Shown: one piece after another, positions 1-8,361 of the stretch | Numbering within the stretch: position 1 is the first letter of the stretch | Layout of the letters: each line of letters opens with the position of its first letter | NCBI GenBank assembly: GCA_000828075.3 | Contig: JXCB02000001.1 | Location: forward strand, 1-64,000 | Reading direction: 5' to 3' | DNA length: 64,000 bases | Origin: Tolypothrix campylonemoides VB511288 | GTDB lineage: Bacteria > Cyanobacteriota > Cyanobacteriia > Cyanobacteriales > Nostocaceae | Notes under the pieces: generated by a model | Told to the model about the DNA's origin: nothing | The model's database searches: none | What the model saw: the letters and a program-made list of their open reading frames with translations, nothing else | Program-made: the position numbers and the translations under genes

Positions 1-79
1 TGTGACTTGAAGAAGATTCTGTCCAGGTTGTCCAACTTTACCTTCCAAAAATAGATGTCCAACTTTACCTTCCAAAAAT
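1..79. repeat. Left end of the Tn7-like element: inverted repeat and TnsB-type sites
   Basis: Bases 1-27 are the terminal inverted repeat starting TGTGACTTG. Two identical 24-bp direct repeats follow at 29-52 and 56-79, of the form TGTCCA...CTTCCAAAAAT. They are 27 bp apart and are the likely TnsB binding sites. The tniQ stop codon is at 104, so no space is left for cargo. Confidence 0.8.
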
Positions 80-103
80 GTTAAAAAAATCACATGAAAA
101 AAA

Positions 104-1063
104 CTAAAGGAAAAGTTGACTTGGAGTAATATTAAAACAACGGACAATTTCAGAGAGAAAATCCAAAGAAATGCCAGGTCTGTAAGCATGATTACAGCGT
201 TGAGGATTAGAAATTAAGTGGGATCTAATCCAAAAGGAAAAAGAAAGGTCTTTTAACCCTTCTTCATCAAGATGCACGCAACGTTCATGGAGGTACAAAT
301 AAACATCCTGAATCTGAGGTCGTTTTGATAAAGAAGGTGTAATCGCAATTAACTCTTGTAAGCAAGAGATGTTTCGTTGATAGTTTTCCAAATATTCTAC
401 CGAGCTAAAATAAGTAGCCAAATTAAGGGGAGGCTTTCTTTGACCTAACCATTCTCCACAATGAGAACAATAGCCTGGTTGGCAAAAATTTAACATTCTT
501 TGATGGCAATAGGGGCAAGTATTCTCTAATAAAATGCGATGTTGAGGACAAAACTTAACATTTTCGATTAGCCAGAGTAAAGGAATGTAAATAACTTCTC
601 CTTGCTCTCGCCAGACTTGATAACAATAAGGACACCAAGCACAAGAATGTTTCAAAAGTGGCTCTACTGAATCAAGGACTTTCAGCCAACTGATTAAAGT
701 TAAAGAGTATAAATATTGACGAGATGTTAACTGTTCTATAGCCGAAACAATGATTGGAGTAATAGATTGAAATCCATTGAGAACTGATAAATTAGAAGAA
801 GTTGTTTTGTTCGTTAAAAATATCTGTTTAATGGAAGTTTTTTTAGTATCTTTCTGCAATAAATATTCCTCATGTTGAATCAAGGGAACGAGTTCATAAG
901 TATAAAGTTGCCAAGGTCGAAGGCAATGCTGTCGAGCTAATCTTTGCAGATAGCTACTTAAACTCTCAGTATTAGGAGTTCCTAAACCTATTGGTTGCAG
1001 AGGATAAAGGTGGCTTCTTTTAGGTAGATTTTGAATCGTTAAATTCCAAGAATCATAAGGAAT
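104..1063 (-). CDS. tniQ: TniQ/TnsD-family target-selection protein
   Basis: TniQ proteins select the insertion target and link it to TnsC. The C-terminal part has two cysteine/histidine clusters of the TniQ zinc-finger type (CPYC...CPQH and CPYC...CSHC). The frame is open well upstream of the TTG at 883. It encodes the typical TniQ N-terminus (PYDSWNL, then RSHLYPLQPIGLGTP), so the real gene begins near 1063 and overlaps the end of tnsC. No ATG, GTG or TTG exists in this upstream part. The only candidates are an ATT at 1061-1063 or entry by slippage on the T6 run at 1065-1070, which would join it to TnsC. With the ATT start it is about 319 aa, short compared with Tn7 TnsD (about 500 aa). The family call is firm; the start is not. 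Confidence 0.8.
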   Translation of the reverse strand: MPYDSWNLTIQNLPKRSHLYPLQPIGLGTPNTESLSSYLQRLARQHCLRPWQLYTYELVPLIQHEEYLLQKDTKKTSIKQIFLTNKTTSSNLSVLNGFQSITPIIVSAIEQLTSRQYLYSLTLISWLKVLDSVEPLLKHSCAWCPYCYQVWREQGEVIYIPLLWLIENVKFCPQHRILLENTCPYCHQRMLNFCQPGYCSHCGEWLGQRKPPLNLATYFSSVEYLENYQRNISCLQELIAITPSLSKRPQIQDVYLYLHERCVHLDEEGLKDLSFSFWIRSHLISNPQRCNHAYRPGISLDFLSEIVRCFNITPSQLFL

Positions 1064-2204
1064 GAAAAAAGTCTGTTTCTTTCTCCTCCTTTTCTGACTC
1101 CTCCTTTTTTAAGGGATAACGGCGAGGAGAAGTTTGTGCAATCTGCTTTTTCGGATTTTTTTGCTTCTTCTTGCTTTGGCTGTGTTTCTCCTGAGCAGTA
1201 CCATGAGATAAGGGGATTAGTTTCAAGTCTTTTTGTAGTTTGAGTAAATCCTCTGATGACTCTTGTAGTTGTTGTTCACCTATTGAAATAGATTTCAGCA
1301 TTACCAAACATTGACGGACTCCCAAAGCATGACGTTGCAAGTCAGATAAAGTAATAGTCCGAGCATTTCTATCACTCTCTAAAACATCATTAAGTGTTAC
1401 AGAAAGCCAATCTTTAAGAATACCTACACAACCTAAACTCCTCTCATAAAGAAATTCCCAATTAGATAATAAATCTGGCTGTTGAGGTAAAGGAAGATAT
1501 TGACTAAAAGTTTGCACCACACTTTTAAACGCTTTAGCCTCTTGCGAATTATCAGCATGATACCGTTGAAAATGAATGGTTTTACTACGTCGGCATAACT
1601 GATCTCCTAAATCAATTAAAGGTAATAAATCATAAGTTCCAGTGGGAATAATCTTCACTTGAGTTAGATTGGCTAGAGATTTGAGAGTTTCGGGTTGATC
1701 TTTTAATTTCCGACCACTAGGTAACATAGCAAGATGATGGGCTTCATCAATATAAAAAGCATCGGGAGAACGATGAATTAAAGCCGATTCCACTGCACTC
1801 CGCCACTTTGAGCAAGATTGCCCATAATTAATCTTTTTTTCGATTAAAGGTTCATTTAGTACTTTTAACAGACGAATATAAAAATCTTTCCAATCAAACT
1901 GACTAAATTCTGGGGCTTTAGCCTCTAAACCAATTACAGGGACTTTACCCTGATTGTGCTTTAATTCAGGTAAGGCTTTCTCGGTTAGTTTTTGCTCTAA
2001 ACGGCGCAGTAAGGTAGTTTTCCCTACTCCGGTTGCTCCTACTACAAAAATTAAGGAAATCCCTGGTGCTTGATAAACCGATTGCATTACTTCATTAAAA
2101 GCCTGAATTAGATGAGGATGAGCCATTGTGTAATTCACAAAAAATGTGACCCTTTCAGATGTAGAAGCTTGCAATAATTCTTGAGGTAATCGCTGTTGTT
2201 GCAT
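1053..2204 (-). CDS. tnsC: TnsC-type AAA+ ATPase of the Tn7-like element
   Basis: TnsC couples target recognition by TniQ to the transposase through ATP-dependent assembly on DNA. Walker A GATGVGKT lies at residues 56-63 and a Walker B with FYIDEAHH has the acidic pair at about 153-154. The length of 383 aa is between the short TnsC of type V-K CRISPR transposons and Tn7 TnsC. The last 50 residues are very rich in Lys, Gln and Glu. The start lies 3 bp after the tnsAB stop, so the genes are probably translationally coupled, and the end overlaps tniQ. Two perfect AGGAGG sequences near its 3' end could serve as ribosome sites for tniQ, though they lie more than 20 nt from the ATT. Confidence 0.9.
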   Translation of the reverse strand: MQQQRLPQELLQASTSERVTFFVNYTMAHPHLIQAFNEVMQSVYQAPGISLIFVVGATGVGKTTLLRRLEQKLTEKALPELKHNQGKVPVIGLEAKAPEFSQFDWKDFYIRLLKVLNEPLIEKKINYGQSCSKWRSAVESALIHRSPDAFYIDEAHHLAMLPSGRKLKDQPETLKSLANLTQVKIIPTGTYDLLPLIDLGDQLCRRSKTIHFQRYHADNSQEAKAFKSVVQTFSQYLPLPQQPDLLSNWEFLYERSLGCVGILKDWLSVTLNDVLESDRNARTITLSDLQRHALGVRQCLVMLKSISIGEQQLQESSEDLLKLQKDLKLIPLSHGTAQEKHSQSKKKQKNPKKQIAQTSPRRYPLKKEESEKEEKETDFFHSL

Positions 2205-2207
2205 TCG

Positions 2208-4757
2208 TTAAAATTCTCCGTAAGATTCAAGAGCTTCTTCATTATCAGCATTATTCTGTAAGACATCTGAATGGTCTTCACTCTCAGAAAAATAAGTCGT
2301 TTGAAGACTATTTTGAGAAAGTTGTTTTCCTTCAATCAAATTAAGTACCGTTTGATTTTCTAAAGCTTGCAAGCGTTGTTTGAGCAATTTTTCCTCGACT
2401 TGATAAGCTCCTTGTAAATGTTCCATCAATTCAGTATTAGACAAAACCGTTGCTTGACCTTGATGTCTCTTGCGTTGGCGTAAGTCAGTGCTAATTACTT
2501 GTAGTTCTTTTTCCGTGCGCCCTTGGAGATAGGGATAATGATTCGAGGTACATTCATGCCACAGCCCTTTCACATAGCAATAGGCAACACTGACATTGAA
2601 CGGGTCAATTTTGACCTCAACTGCTGTTTTCTCCACTTCTGGATCGCGGAAAGCATGACACCAATAATAAATATGGTTCACTTTCACTCCCCTTCCGGGC
2701 TGTACGATTCGGGTATCGCCACTGTGAGGTGAAGGTAAGGTTAAAATTAAAAAGGTTTGGTCATATTCCAAACGACGACTTTCTCGAATACCTCCTAATT
2801 GAATACCAGTTTCATAAGCTTGAAATGGGGAAAGTCCTAAACTTGAATTAAGTCGATTATCATAAATTGAATAAGCCCATGTTTCTAATGATTGATAAAG
2901 TTCACCAATTGTCCAAACAGCCTGATGAATGGGATTGACGGACTTGGTTACTTGTCTGTTGTTTTTGAGAATTTGGGTATTTCCTTGTAATTCATGTAAC
3001 CATAAGGTGTTAGTTGTTCCAAATACTCTTTCCACAGGACTTCCATAACGAGGTTCTCCTGAAGGGCGATATTTATGATTACATTTGTAATAAGCCAAAA
3101 GTTGTTTAAAATAGACGCTGTGAAATTCTTTTCCATTATCGGTAATTATGGTTTGAGGTAATCGACCAAACCTTTTGACACAAATCCGAATTACCATTAA
3201 ACAACTACGATAACTGGGTGGTTCAAAAGAAAGATAGAGCGCTAAAATCCTTTTACTATAACCATCTACCAGAAAAGTTGCCCAACAACGACCTAAGCTG
3301 ATTTGTTCACTGGAAATAGCACTACTAATATTACAAGTTGCTAGGGAAATTAAGGAACTAACTAGGTTAATATCTAAGCAAGTGTGGTCAATATGAGCAT
3401 TTTCCCAAGGTAATTCTCCATCTTTAGGCATTCCACTGATTGAGTGAAAGGGCTTAGTTTGTTTGGCTACTTTTGAGCCTTGGCGGGCTTGGGTGAGTTG
3501 ATAATTTTTTTGTCGTTTAATCTGCTCGCGAAACGTTTTTTCTGAGGGAGGTTTAAAGGGAGGTTGTTGTTGACTACAGGCTAATTGAAATTCTCGATAG
3601 ACTCCACTAACTCGTCTATTTTTGGCAGTAAAGTAATGTTGTTTAATGAATTCTGCCATAAAATCTAAGAGTGCTGGTTCTAGTTTTTGATGATGACCTT
3701 TATCTAAATGTTTGGGGAGTAAGCCAACGTAACCATGATTTTCTCCATATAGTTTTTGTGCTTGCTGATATTTTTGACGCCAACGACGAATACTGCGACT
3801 GGCTTTGGTAATAGGTAGAGAATTTTCTTCTAAGTATGGTTTAATGGCTTCATAGCGAGCATTAGCGGTTTCTAAATCTTGAGGACGTGCTTTCAGCAGA
3901 AGTTTTTGAACTTTTTCGTAACTCCGAATAGAGGAATCTTCTGTTAGGTCTGATAATCCCTTTTTTTCATAGAGTTCAGCTTGTTCTCTTGTGAGGAAAA
4001 TATGAACGCGGTCAGGTTCGGCTAAAGGGGCAGTATTAAAGTTGATAAAGAGCTTTTCCGAGGCAATTAAACTATTGATTTCATCAGGACTAATTCCATT
4101 TATGGCTAATAGTAATTTGCTATAAGTTATTCCGTAAATTTCTTTTACTACAGATAATATTGTTTGATTAAGGCTCTTGTTTTCTTCTAAATCTTTTGCT
4201 TGAAAATAGGGTTCTAACCATTGATAATTTCTCAACCGAATTGTATTTTGTTCCTGATCTGTTCTGACCCGGTAGTTAAGCCCATATTTTTGGGCATATT
4301 CCTCTCCTGGTGGACAAAACCAATTTCCGGTTTCATCTTGGACGTAGCGGTTGGGTTGGTGTTGTGCTTTTTTGATTAATTCACTAATTGGTTTAAATTC
4401 TTCCCATCCAGCCCAGTTTACTTCGATTACGAAAAAATCAGGAGTATGCATTGTACGAACTTGGCGATCGCTTTTTGAAAAGTAATTTAATTCCAAGGGC
4501 GGCGGTTGGTCGTAATATTCTAAAACTTCTCGGTTATGCTCTAATTGGTCAATAATATGTGCTAACTCGCCTCGATGAGATTCAAACTGAATGGTTTGAC
4601 CCATTTTTTCACTACAATAATTCCCACAAACATTGCCATAATTCCCTTGTACTTTGCGAGATGGTGGTACTTGGCGAATCTGAGCTATAAGAGAGCGGGT
4701 ATTTTGGGCAAGTCTGAGTTGACTACACCATTGGTCAAACTCTTCTTCTGTGAGCAT
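2208..4757 (-). CDS. tnsAB: TnsA-TnsB fusion transposase
   Basis: This is one 849-aa polypeptide with both strand-cutting activities. Residues about 50-175 are TnsA-like, with an endonuclease set E59, D107 (TPD) and E120-x-K122 in the expected order; TnsA cuts the 5' ends. The rest is a DDE/rve transposase of the TnsB family. Its acidic residues are near 456-460 (HIDHTCLDI), about 539 (TDNGKEF) and about 573 (SPVERVFG), giving the usual spacing of about 35 between the second Asp and the Glu. A basic C-terminal tail may contact TnsC. Having both activities predicts cut-and-paste movement rather than cointegrates. Such fusions are known in some Tn7-like and type I CRISPR-associated elements. 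The ATG at 4757 lies just inside the right-end repeats. Confidence 0.9.
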   Translation of the reverse strand: MLTEEEFDQWCSQLRLAQNTRSLIAQIRQVPPSRKVQGNYGNVCGNYCSEKMGQTIQFESHRGELAHIIDQLEHNREVLEYYDQPPPLELNYFSKSDRQVRTMHTPDFFVIEVNWAGWEEFKPISELIKKAQHQPNRYVQDETGNWFCPPGEEYAQKYGLNYRVRTDQEQNTIRLRNYQWLEPYFQAKDLEENKSLNQTILSVVKEIYGITYSKLLLAINGISPDEINSLIASEKLFINFNTAPLAEPDRVHIFLTREQAELYEKKGLSDLTEDSSIRSYEKVQKLLLKARPQDLETANARYEAIKPYLEENSLPITKASRSIRRWRQKYQQAQKLYGENHGYVGLLPKHLDKGHHQKLEPALLDFMAEFIKQHYFTAKNRRVSGVYREFQLACSQQQPPFKPPSEKTFREQIKRQKNYQLTQARQGSKVAKQTKPFHSISGMPKDGELPWENAHIDHTCLDINLVSSLISLATCNISSAISSEQISLGRCWATFLVDGYSKRILALYLSFEPPSYRSCLMVIRICVKRFGRLPQTIITDNGKEFHSVYFKQLLAYYKCNHKYRPSGEPRYGSPVERVFGTTNTLWLHELQGNTQILKNNRQVTKSVNPIHQAVWTIGELYQSLETWAYSIYDNRLNSSLGLSPFQAYETGIQLGGIRESRRLEYDQTFLILTLPSPHSGDTRIVQPGRGVKVNHIYYWCHAFRDPEVEKTAVEVKIDPFNVSVAYCYVKGLWHECTSNHYPYLQGRTEKELQVISTDLRQRKRHQGQATVLSNTELMEHLQGAYQVEEKLLKQRLQALENQTVLNLIEGKQLSQNSLQTTYFSESEDHSDVLQNNADNEEALESYGEF

Positions 4758-4801
4758 TGATTGGTTAGAGTTTGGTTTTTGTTTTTAGTTTATCGGACTT
4801 G

Positions 4802-4956
4802 TGTCCATTTTCTTCTTCCATTTTGGGATTCTGTCCATTTTCTTTTTCCAAAATTCCGCTTGCTGTATTAATTCCTTAACGAAGTCATAAGTATTTCAGC
4901 TTACGTTCTGTCCAATTTCTTCTTCCAAACCTGGTCAGAATCTTCTTCAAGTCACA
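4802..4956. repeat. Right end of the Tn7-like element: three TnsB-type sites and inverted repeat
   Basis: Three related 23-bp sites of the form TGTCCA(A/T)TTTCTT(C/T)TTCCA lie at 4802-4824, 4832-4854 and 4909-4931, followed by the inverted repeat at 4930-4956. They also occupy the region upstream of the tnsAB start at 4757. Transposase binding could therefore repress its own promoter (inference). Confidence 0.75.
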
Positions 4957-5137
4957 AAAGGAGACATACTGAGATCGCGATTAACTCCCAGCTTGTGAAT
5001 TAATTTAGCGAAAGGATAATCTTGATGCTCGTAGGCATCCAACAACACACTTTTGAAGGTTTTGAGATGAGAAACGAATGTTGCATCGCCCACAATCTGA
5101 CCACGTATCGGTAGTATATGGCTGCAATAACCAACTA
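4957..5137 (-). pseudogene. NRPS condensation-domain fragment between two insertion elements
   Basis: About 60 codons (VGYCSHILPI ... [11 protein letters not shown] ... RDLSMSPF) match the C-terminal half of a condensation domain. They closely resemble the condensation domain of the large synthetase in this window, which has GYCAHILPI and [11 protein letters not shown] at the same place. The Tn7-like element cuts it after SPFV and the IS630 element cuts it before VGYC. The frame runs from the IS630 side into the Tn7-like end, where a TGA stops it. The gene is destroyed. Its remainder could lie beyond base 1, outside the window. Confidence 0.8.
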
Positions 5138-6171
5138 TAGCGGTTCTCAGTTGAGTCACATACAAAAGATGATAAATTGAGAACTGGGTGTAAAGAGGTA
5201 CGTTTGATGAAAACTTACTTAAATGATTTACGTCAAAAAATCATTAATGCTTATATAAAGCGGGAAGGATCATATCGAAAACTAGCGCAAAATTTTGGTG
5301 TTAGCCTTAGTTTTGTACAAACATTAATAAACCGCTATCAGGATATGGGTAGAATTGAGGCATTACCACATGGAGGTGGTCAAAAGCCAAAAATAAATGA
5401 TAAACATTCAGAAATATTACAGAAATTGGTAGCGGAAAATAATGATGCGACTCTCGAAGAACTATGCAGCTTATTCGAGTTAAAAACCCAAATTAAGGTC
5501 AGCCGAGCCACAATGGGAAGAACTCTGCAAAAACTCCAAATAACACGAAAAAAAAACCTTTCATGCCAGCGAACAAGATACGGACAGAGTAAAAAAATTA
5601 AGACAAGAGTACTGGGAAACTATCCGTACATTTGACTTGAACAATTTGGTATTTGTTGATGAGTCAGGTGTCAATATAGCAATGACAAGACTCTATGCCA
5701 GAGCACTTAAGGGAAAAAGGGCACATGGCGATCGCCCAGATAAACGCGGTAAAAATGTCACAGTAATTGGAGCCATTTCTTTACGTGGAAATGTGGTCGC
5801 AATGACCTTTAAAGGTGGAACCGATAAATTTGCATTTCAAACTTTTGTTGAACAAGTCTTAGTTCCTAATCTCTGGGAAGGAGCCTGTGTAGTGATGGAT
5901 AATTTTAGCTCTCACAAAGTGGCAGGAATTCAAGAAGCAATTGAGGCTGTCGGTGCACACTTAGTTTATTTATCACCATATTCGCCTGACTTTTCGCCAA
6001 TAGAAAATTTTTGGTCCAAAATCAAAGAATTTTTACGCTTCCCTTGCTGCTCGTACTTATTCAGATTTAGATAAAGCGATTACAGCAGCATTTGAAGAAG
6101 TTAGTTTAAATGACATTTTTGGCTGGTTTAAACATTGCGGCTATTGTATTGCATCCAACTAAGAACCGCTA
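5138..6171 (+). mobile_element. IS630-family insertion sequence, frameshifted
   Basis: The ends are a 16-bp inverted repeat, TAGCGGTTCTCAGTTG at 5138-5153 and its complement at 6156-6171, with one mismatch. A TA dinucleotide flanks each side (5136-5137 and 6172-6173), which fits the IS630/Tc1 habit of duplicating a TA target. The 1,034-bp length and transposase type also agree. Confidence 0.85.
5207..6162 (+). pseudogene. IS630-family transposase, two frame changes
   Basis: The first frame (to 5635) carries the helix-turn-helix half, starting at the ATG at 5207. Reading changes at a run of nine A (about 5547-5555), after which the second frame gives the DDE catalytic half. That half has FVDESGVN, VVMDNFSSHK and SPIENFW, so all three acidic residues are present. 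The A run could be a programmed shift site, as in other IS630 elements. A second, unprogrammed-looking shift near 6042 (CGCTTCCCTT) breaks the last 40 codons, which resume in another frame to a TAA at 6160-6162 next to the right inverted repeat. The element is probably inactive. Confidence 0.8.
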
Positions 6172-6385
6172 TAACTTATTGGGCTTTGGCGATCGCTTCA
6201 CCGCCGAATACGGACGCACCGATGGGCTCAACCTCTATGATTTCAGCTACACCTTACCGCTTCTTCCGCGCAATAGCACTCTCAACTTGCGCTATAAAAA
6301 CAACGACAGCAATATTGTCGAAAAATCTTTCCAAGACTTAGGTATTTGCAGCGAATCAGAAACGTTTTTTTATTTGTCAATGCCC
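6172..6385 (+). pseudogene. Fragment of a ShlB/FhaC-type (TpsB) outer-membrane secretion protein
   Basis: About 65 codons starting at the IS630 boundary read LLGFGDRFTAEYGRTDG, then YTLPLLPRN, then FQDLGICSESETFFY. This is the pattern at the start of the beta-barrel region of cyanobacterial ShlB/FhaC two-partner secretion transporters. Both ends of the gene are missing. It lies on the opposite strand to the NRPS fragment on the other side of the IS, so the IS sits at a junction between two unrelated broken genes. Confidence 0.65.
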
Positions 6386-6845
6386 TACGGGCAGGGTTTA
6401 ACTCATCCCCCGGCTATGAAATTATCACTTCGTAGTTCCTAAGAGGAACCGCTACGCTGCAATTTCATAAAAAGCCGGGGGGAAATCGAAGTCATTACAT
6501 TAGTCCTTAGTCTTTAGTACGAGCGTAGTTTTTCAAGATACGAGCGTATTTCTTCAGACCTTAGACTGATGACCAATGACGCCGGACGCTTGACGGGCGT
6601 CAGGTCATCGAAGCCACCCCGCGCGTGGGGCGGGCTTTCTCGCCGTCTTTCGGTAAAGGGAGGGTAGGTGTGAGGGTGTAGGGGGGAAGAGAAACATTTT
6701 TTATGGAACACCCGGACTACACATAGATGGTCAAAGCCCCTTATTTTATTAATGGGGATTTCCCACACCGTTCGGCAGAACTAACGGACGTTCGGCGAAG
6801 CTCAGTCGAGCCGCGAAGCCCTACACCTCATACCCCACACCCTTC
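6386..6845. other. Non-coding stretch with inverted repeats
   Basis: No gene is supported here. An imperfect inverted repeat lies at 6407-6423 and 6461-6482 (CCCCCGGCTATGAAATT against its near-complement). It resembles the subterminal hairpins of decayed IS200/IS605-type elements, but no transposase is present. The rest holds short GC-rich palindromic patches (for example around 6575-6650) and no open frame with family resemblance. Confidence 0.4.
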
Positions 6846-7874
6846 TTACTGTTGTGCCTTTGGTTTTGGCTTTGGCATCTGTTTTGGCTTGCCCTTAAAG
6901 TCCCCTTTGGGCTTGCCCTTAAACGGTGGTTTAGCTCTTGGTGGTCCAAAGTCTTTGCCAGCAGCTTTAAGAGCTGCTCTCTTTTCTGCCATCACCGTAG
7001 CTTTATCATCCTTGCTTGCCTTCAGGAACTTTGGTGGTAACTCCCGTGGCAATTCTAGTAATGAGTCAAATTCAAAAGCGTCCCGGTGCGGTACGAACTT
7101 TGCTTTAATCTGTACGAATACCGGGCGTCCTTGTTCTTCTTTTGGTGCTTTGGGGTTGAACCGGAACGGCGGTACCAGTGCGTCTCTCCAAAACAAAGGT
7201 AAATGACTCGCTTTCATGAATTTGACTTTTTTTGCTGGTTCCGACTGTTTAATATAATCCAGCCGTTCTTTAGTGAAATTCTTGAAAACAGAGATACACG
7301 GTGTCCGGCAAACAGGAATAAACTGCCACAGTCCGCAAAGTTTAAACTCCATGTCCTGAAGTTGTTGTGAAATTACCTCGGAGTGGCGTCCCTTGTCAAA
7401 ACCAACCACTTGAAAGCCAACGTTGGGCGGCTGATCTCTCCCAGGAAAATGAGTAAACTTGGGGTAAACAACCAAGCGTTGGGTAGATTCGCCAGTCGCC
7501 TCTATCTCTTTCTTGAGCGCTTCAAAAGCTCTCTGTTTGCGTGGAGCATAAAACAGTGGATATTCTTTGTTACCAATGGTGATAGTACTTCTCTCCTTAT
7601 CCCCCTCTGTTATGAAATTTACCTTGCCAGTAATGATCCCAATTGCTTGAAATAATGCATCAGAAGAAGAAGTCGTATCTGGCTCATTTTCAGTAACATC
7701 CTGCTCTTGGAGTGCAGGTTGCGACTGTTCTTTTGAGGACACTAATCCATCTTTTTCCAAGTTACTTGCTTGGTTAAGTGTATTATCCTCTACTTGTTCT
7801 GGCTTAAGTGTTGCTGATTCTAAAGGAACAGCAGTTTTGGTAGGCTTGTTGTTGATAGGTTCTGTAGAAGCCAT
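6846..7874 (-). CDS. Cyanobacterial hypothetical protein with a Lys/Pro-rich tail
   Basis: I cannot assign a function. The 342-aa product has an acidic, Ser/Gln-rich first 90 residues and a more ordered middle (about 90-290, including YPLFYAPRKQ and FVQIKAKFVPHRDAF). It ends in a strongly basic tail with repeated KGKP, FKGK and KPKP units, which suggests nucleic-acid or membrane contact (inference). No signal peptide or membrane segment is visible. Codon use and coherence over the full length support a real gene. A perfect inverted repeat with 11-bp arms lies 16 bases upstream of the ATG, where a ribosome site would be expected. The gene stands alone between repeat-rich regions. Confidence 0.75.
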   Translation of the reverse strand: MASTEPINNKPTKTAVPLESATLKPEQVEDNTLNQASNLEKDGLVSSKEQSQPALQEQDVTENEPDTTSSSDALFQAIGIITGKVNFITEGDKERSTITIGNKEYPLFYAPRKQRAFEALKKEIEATGESTQRLVVYPKFTHFPGRDQPPNVGFQVVGFDKGRHSEVISQQLQDMEFKLCGLWQFIPVCRTPCISVFKNFTKERLDYIKQSEPAKKVKFMKASHLPLFWRDALVPPFRFNPKAPKEEQGRPVFVQIKAKFVPHRDAFEFDSLLELPRELPPKFLKASKDDKATVMAEKRAALKAAGKDFGPPRAKPPFKGKPKGDFKGKPKQMPKPKPKAQQ

Positions 7875-7889
7875 AATTATTATTTTTTG

Positions 7890-7920
7890 AAAGTGAGCGC
7901 GAATATACGGCGCTCACTTT
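7890..7920. promoter_or_regulatory. Perfect inverted repeat in the 5' leader of the 342-aa gene
   Basis: AAAGTGAGCGC (7890-7900) and GCGCTCACTTT (7910-7920) form a perfect 11-bp stem with a 9-base loop. It lies just ahead of the minus-strand start at 7874. The gene has no clear Shine-Dalgarno sequence. The repeat could be an operator or an RNA hairpin that controls translation (inference). Confidence 0.45.
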
Positions 7921-7983
7921 ATAATATAAAGCCTTGGCTTTTTGTGGGTTATGCCGTTCTTCGGCGTACCCCCACTGAGAACA

Positions 7984-8198
7984 GTCAGTAGACCGAAAAG
8001 ATTTCTAGAAGGCTTACCATCCGTTCATTTGACGAATTGCATACAATCCACCAGAATGCCCGTATCATCTGCTTTTTGAGCAATAGGGTTGTAGATCAGT
8101 TCTCTAGCCCAGGTAAGCGATCGCTCTCGTGGATCCCAGAAGCGTCGCCTGAAACTCTTATTGTTTCGTCAACTTACAAAAGTTTTCGGTCTACTGAC
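7984..8198. repeat. 215-bp segment bounded by 16-bp inverted repeats (possible MITE relic)
   Basis: GTCAGTAGACCGAAAA at 7984-7999 returns as its exact complement at 8183-8198. The segment between has no convincing coding frame. The structure suggests a small non-autonomous element, but I see no target duplication and no related transposase. The surrounding 7875-8476 interval holds no supported gene. Confidence 0.45.
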
Positions 8199-8361
8199 AG
8201 TCGGTCTTTGAATCTTTTTGGCGTGGTCTCGATTGGTCTTTCGGCTTTGGCTCACGGTTCTCTACCATCACTCAATTACTTGTCTTAACTGAGTTTCACA
8301 TAATTTTTCACAGGTGCAAATATTACCTAGAAACTTATTGATAATTATAATTATATAAACG

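Larger units (their letters stand above)
1..4956. mobile_element. Compact Tn7-like transposon with TnsA-TnsB fusion, TnsC and TniQ
   Basis: The element is bounded by a 27-bp inverted repeat (1-27 and 4930-4956) that matches at 26 of 27 positions and has the TGT...ACA ends usual for Tn7-like elements. Inside are only three minus-strand genes: a TnsA-TnsB fusion, TnsC and a TniQ with zinc-finger cysteines. I see no cargo, no Cas gene and no CRISPR repeat, so this is an almost bare transposition module. The five bases after the right end (AAAGG, 4957-4961) would be one copy of a target duplication. The other copy would lie before base 1, outside the window. It interrupts an NRPS condensation-domain fragment. 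All three genes look intact apart from the missing canonical start codon of tniQ, so the element may be active. Confidence 0.88.

Noticed and set aside
1-4956. A CRISPR-associated transposon (CAST)
   Set aside because: The TnsAB-TnsC-TniQ set fits, but there is no Cas12k, Cascade gene or repeat array inside the element, and no room for one.
8037-8288. An 83-codon plus-strand frame
   Set aside because: It runs through the inverted-repeat segment, has no ribosome site and no family resemblance.
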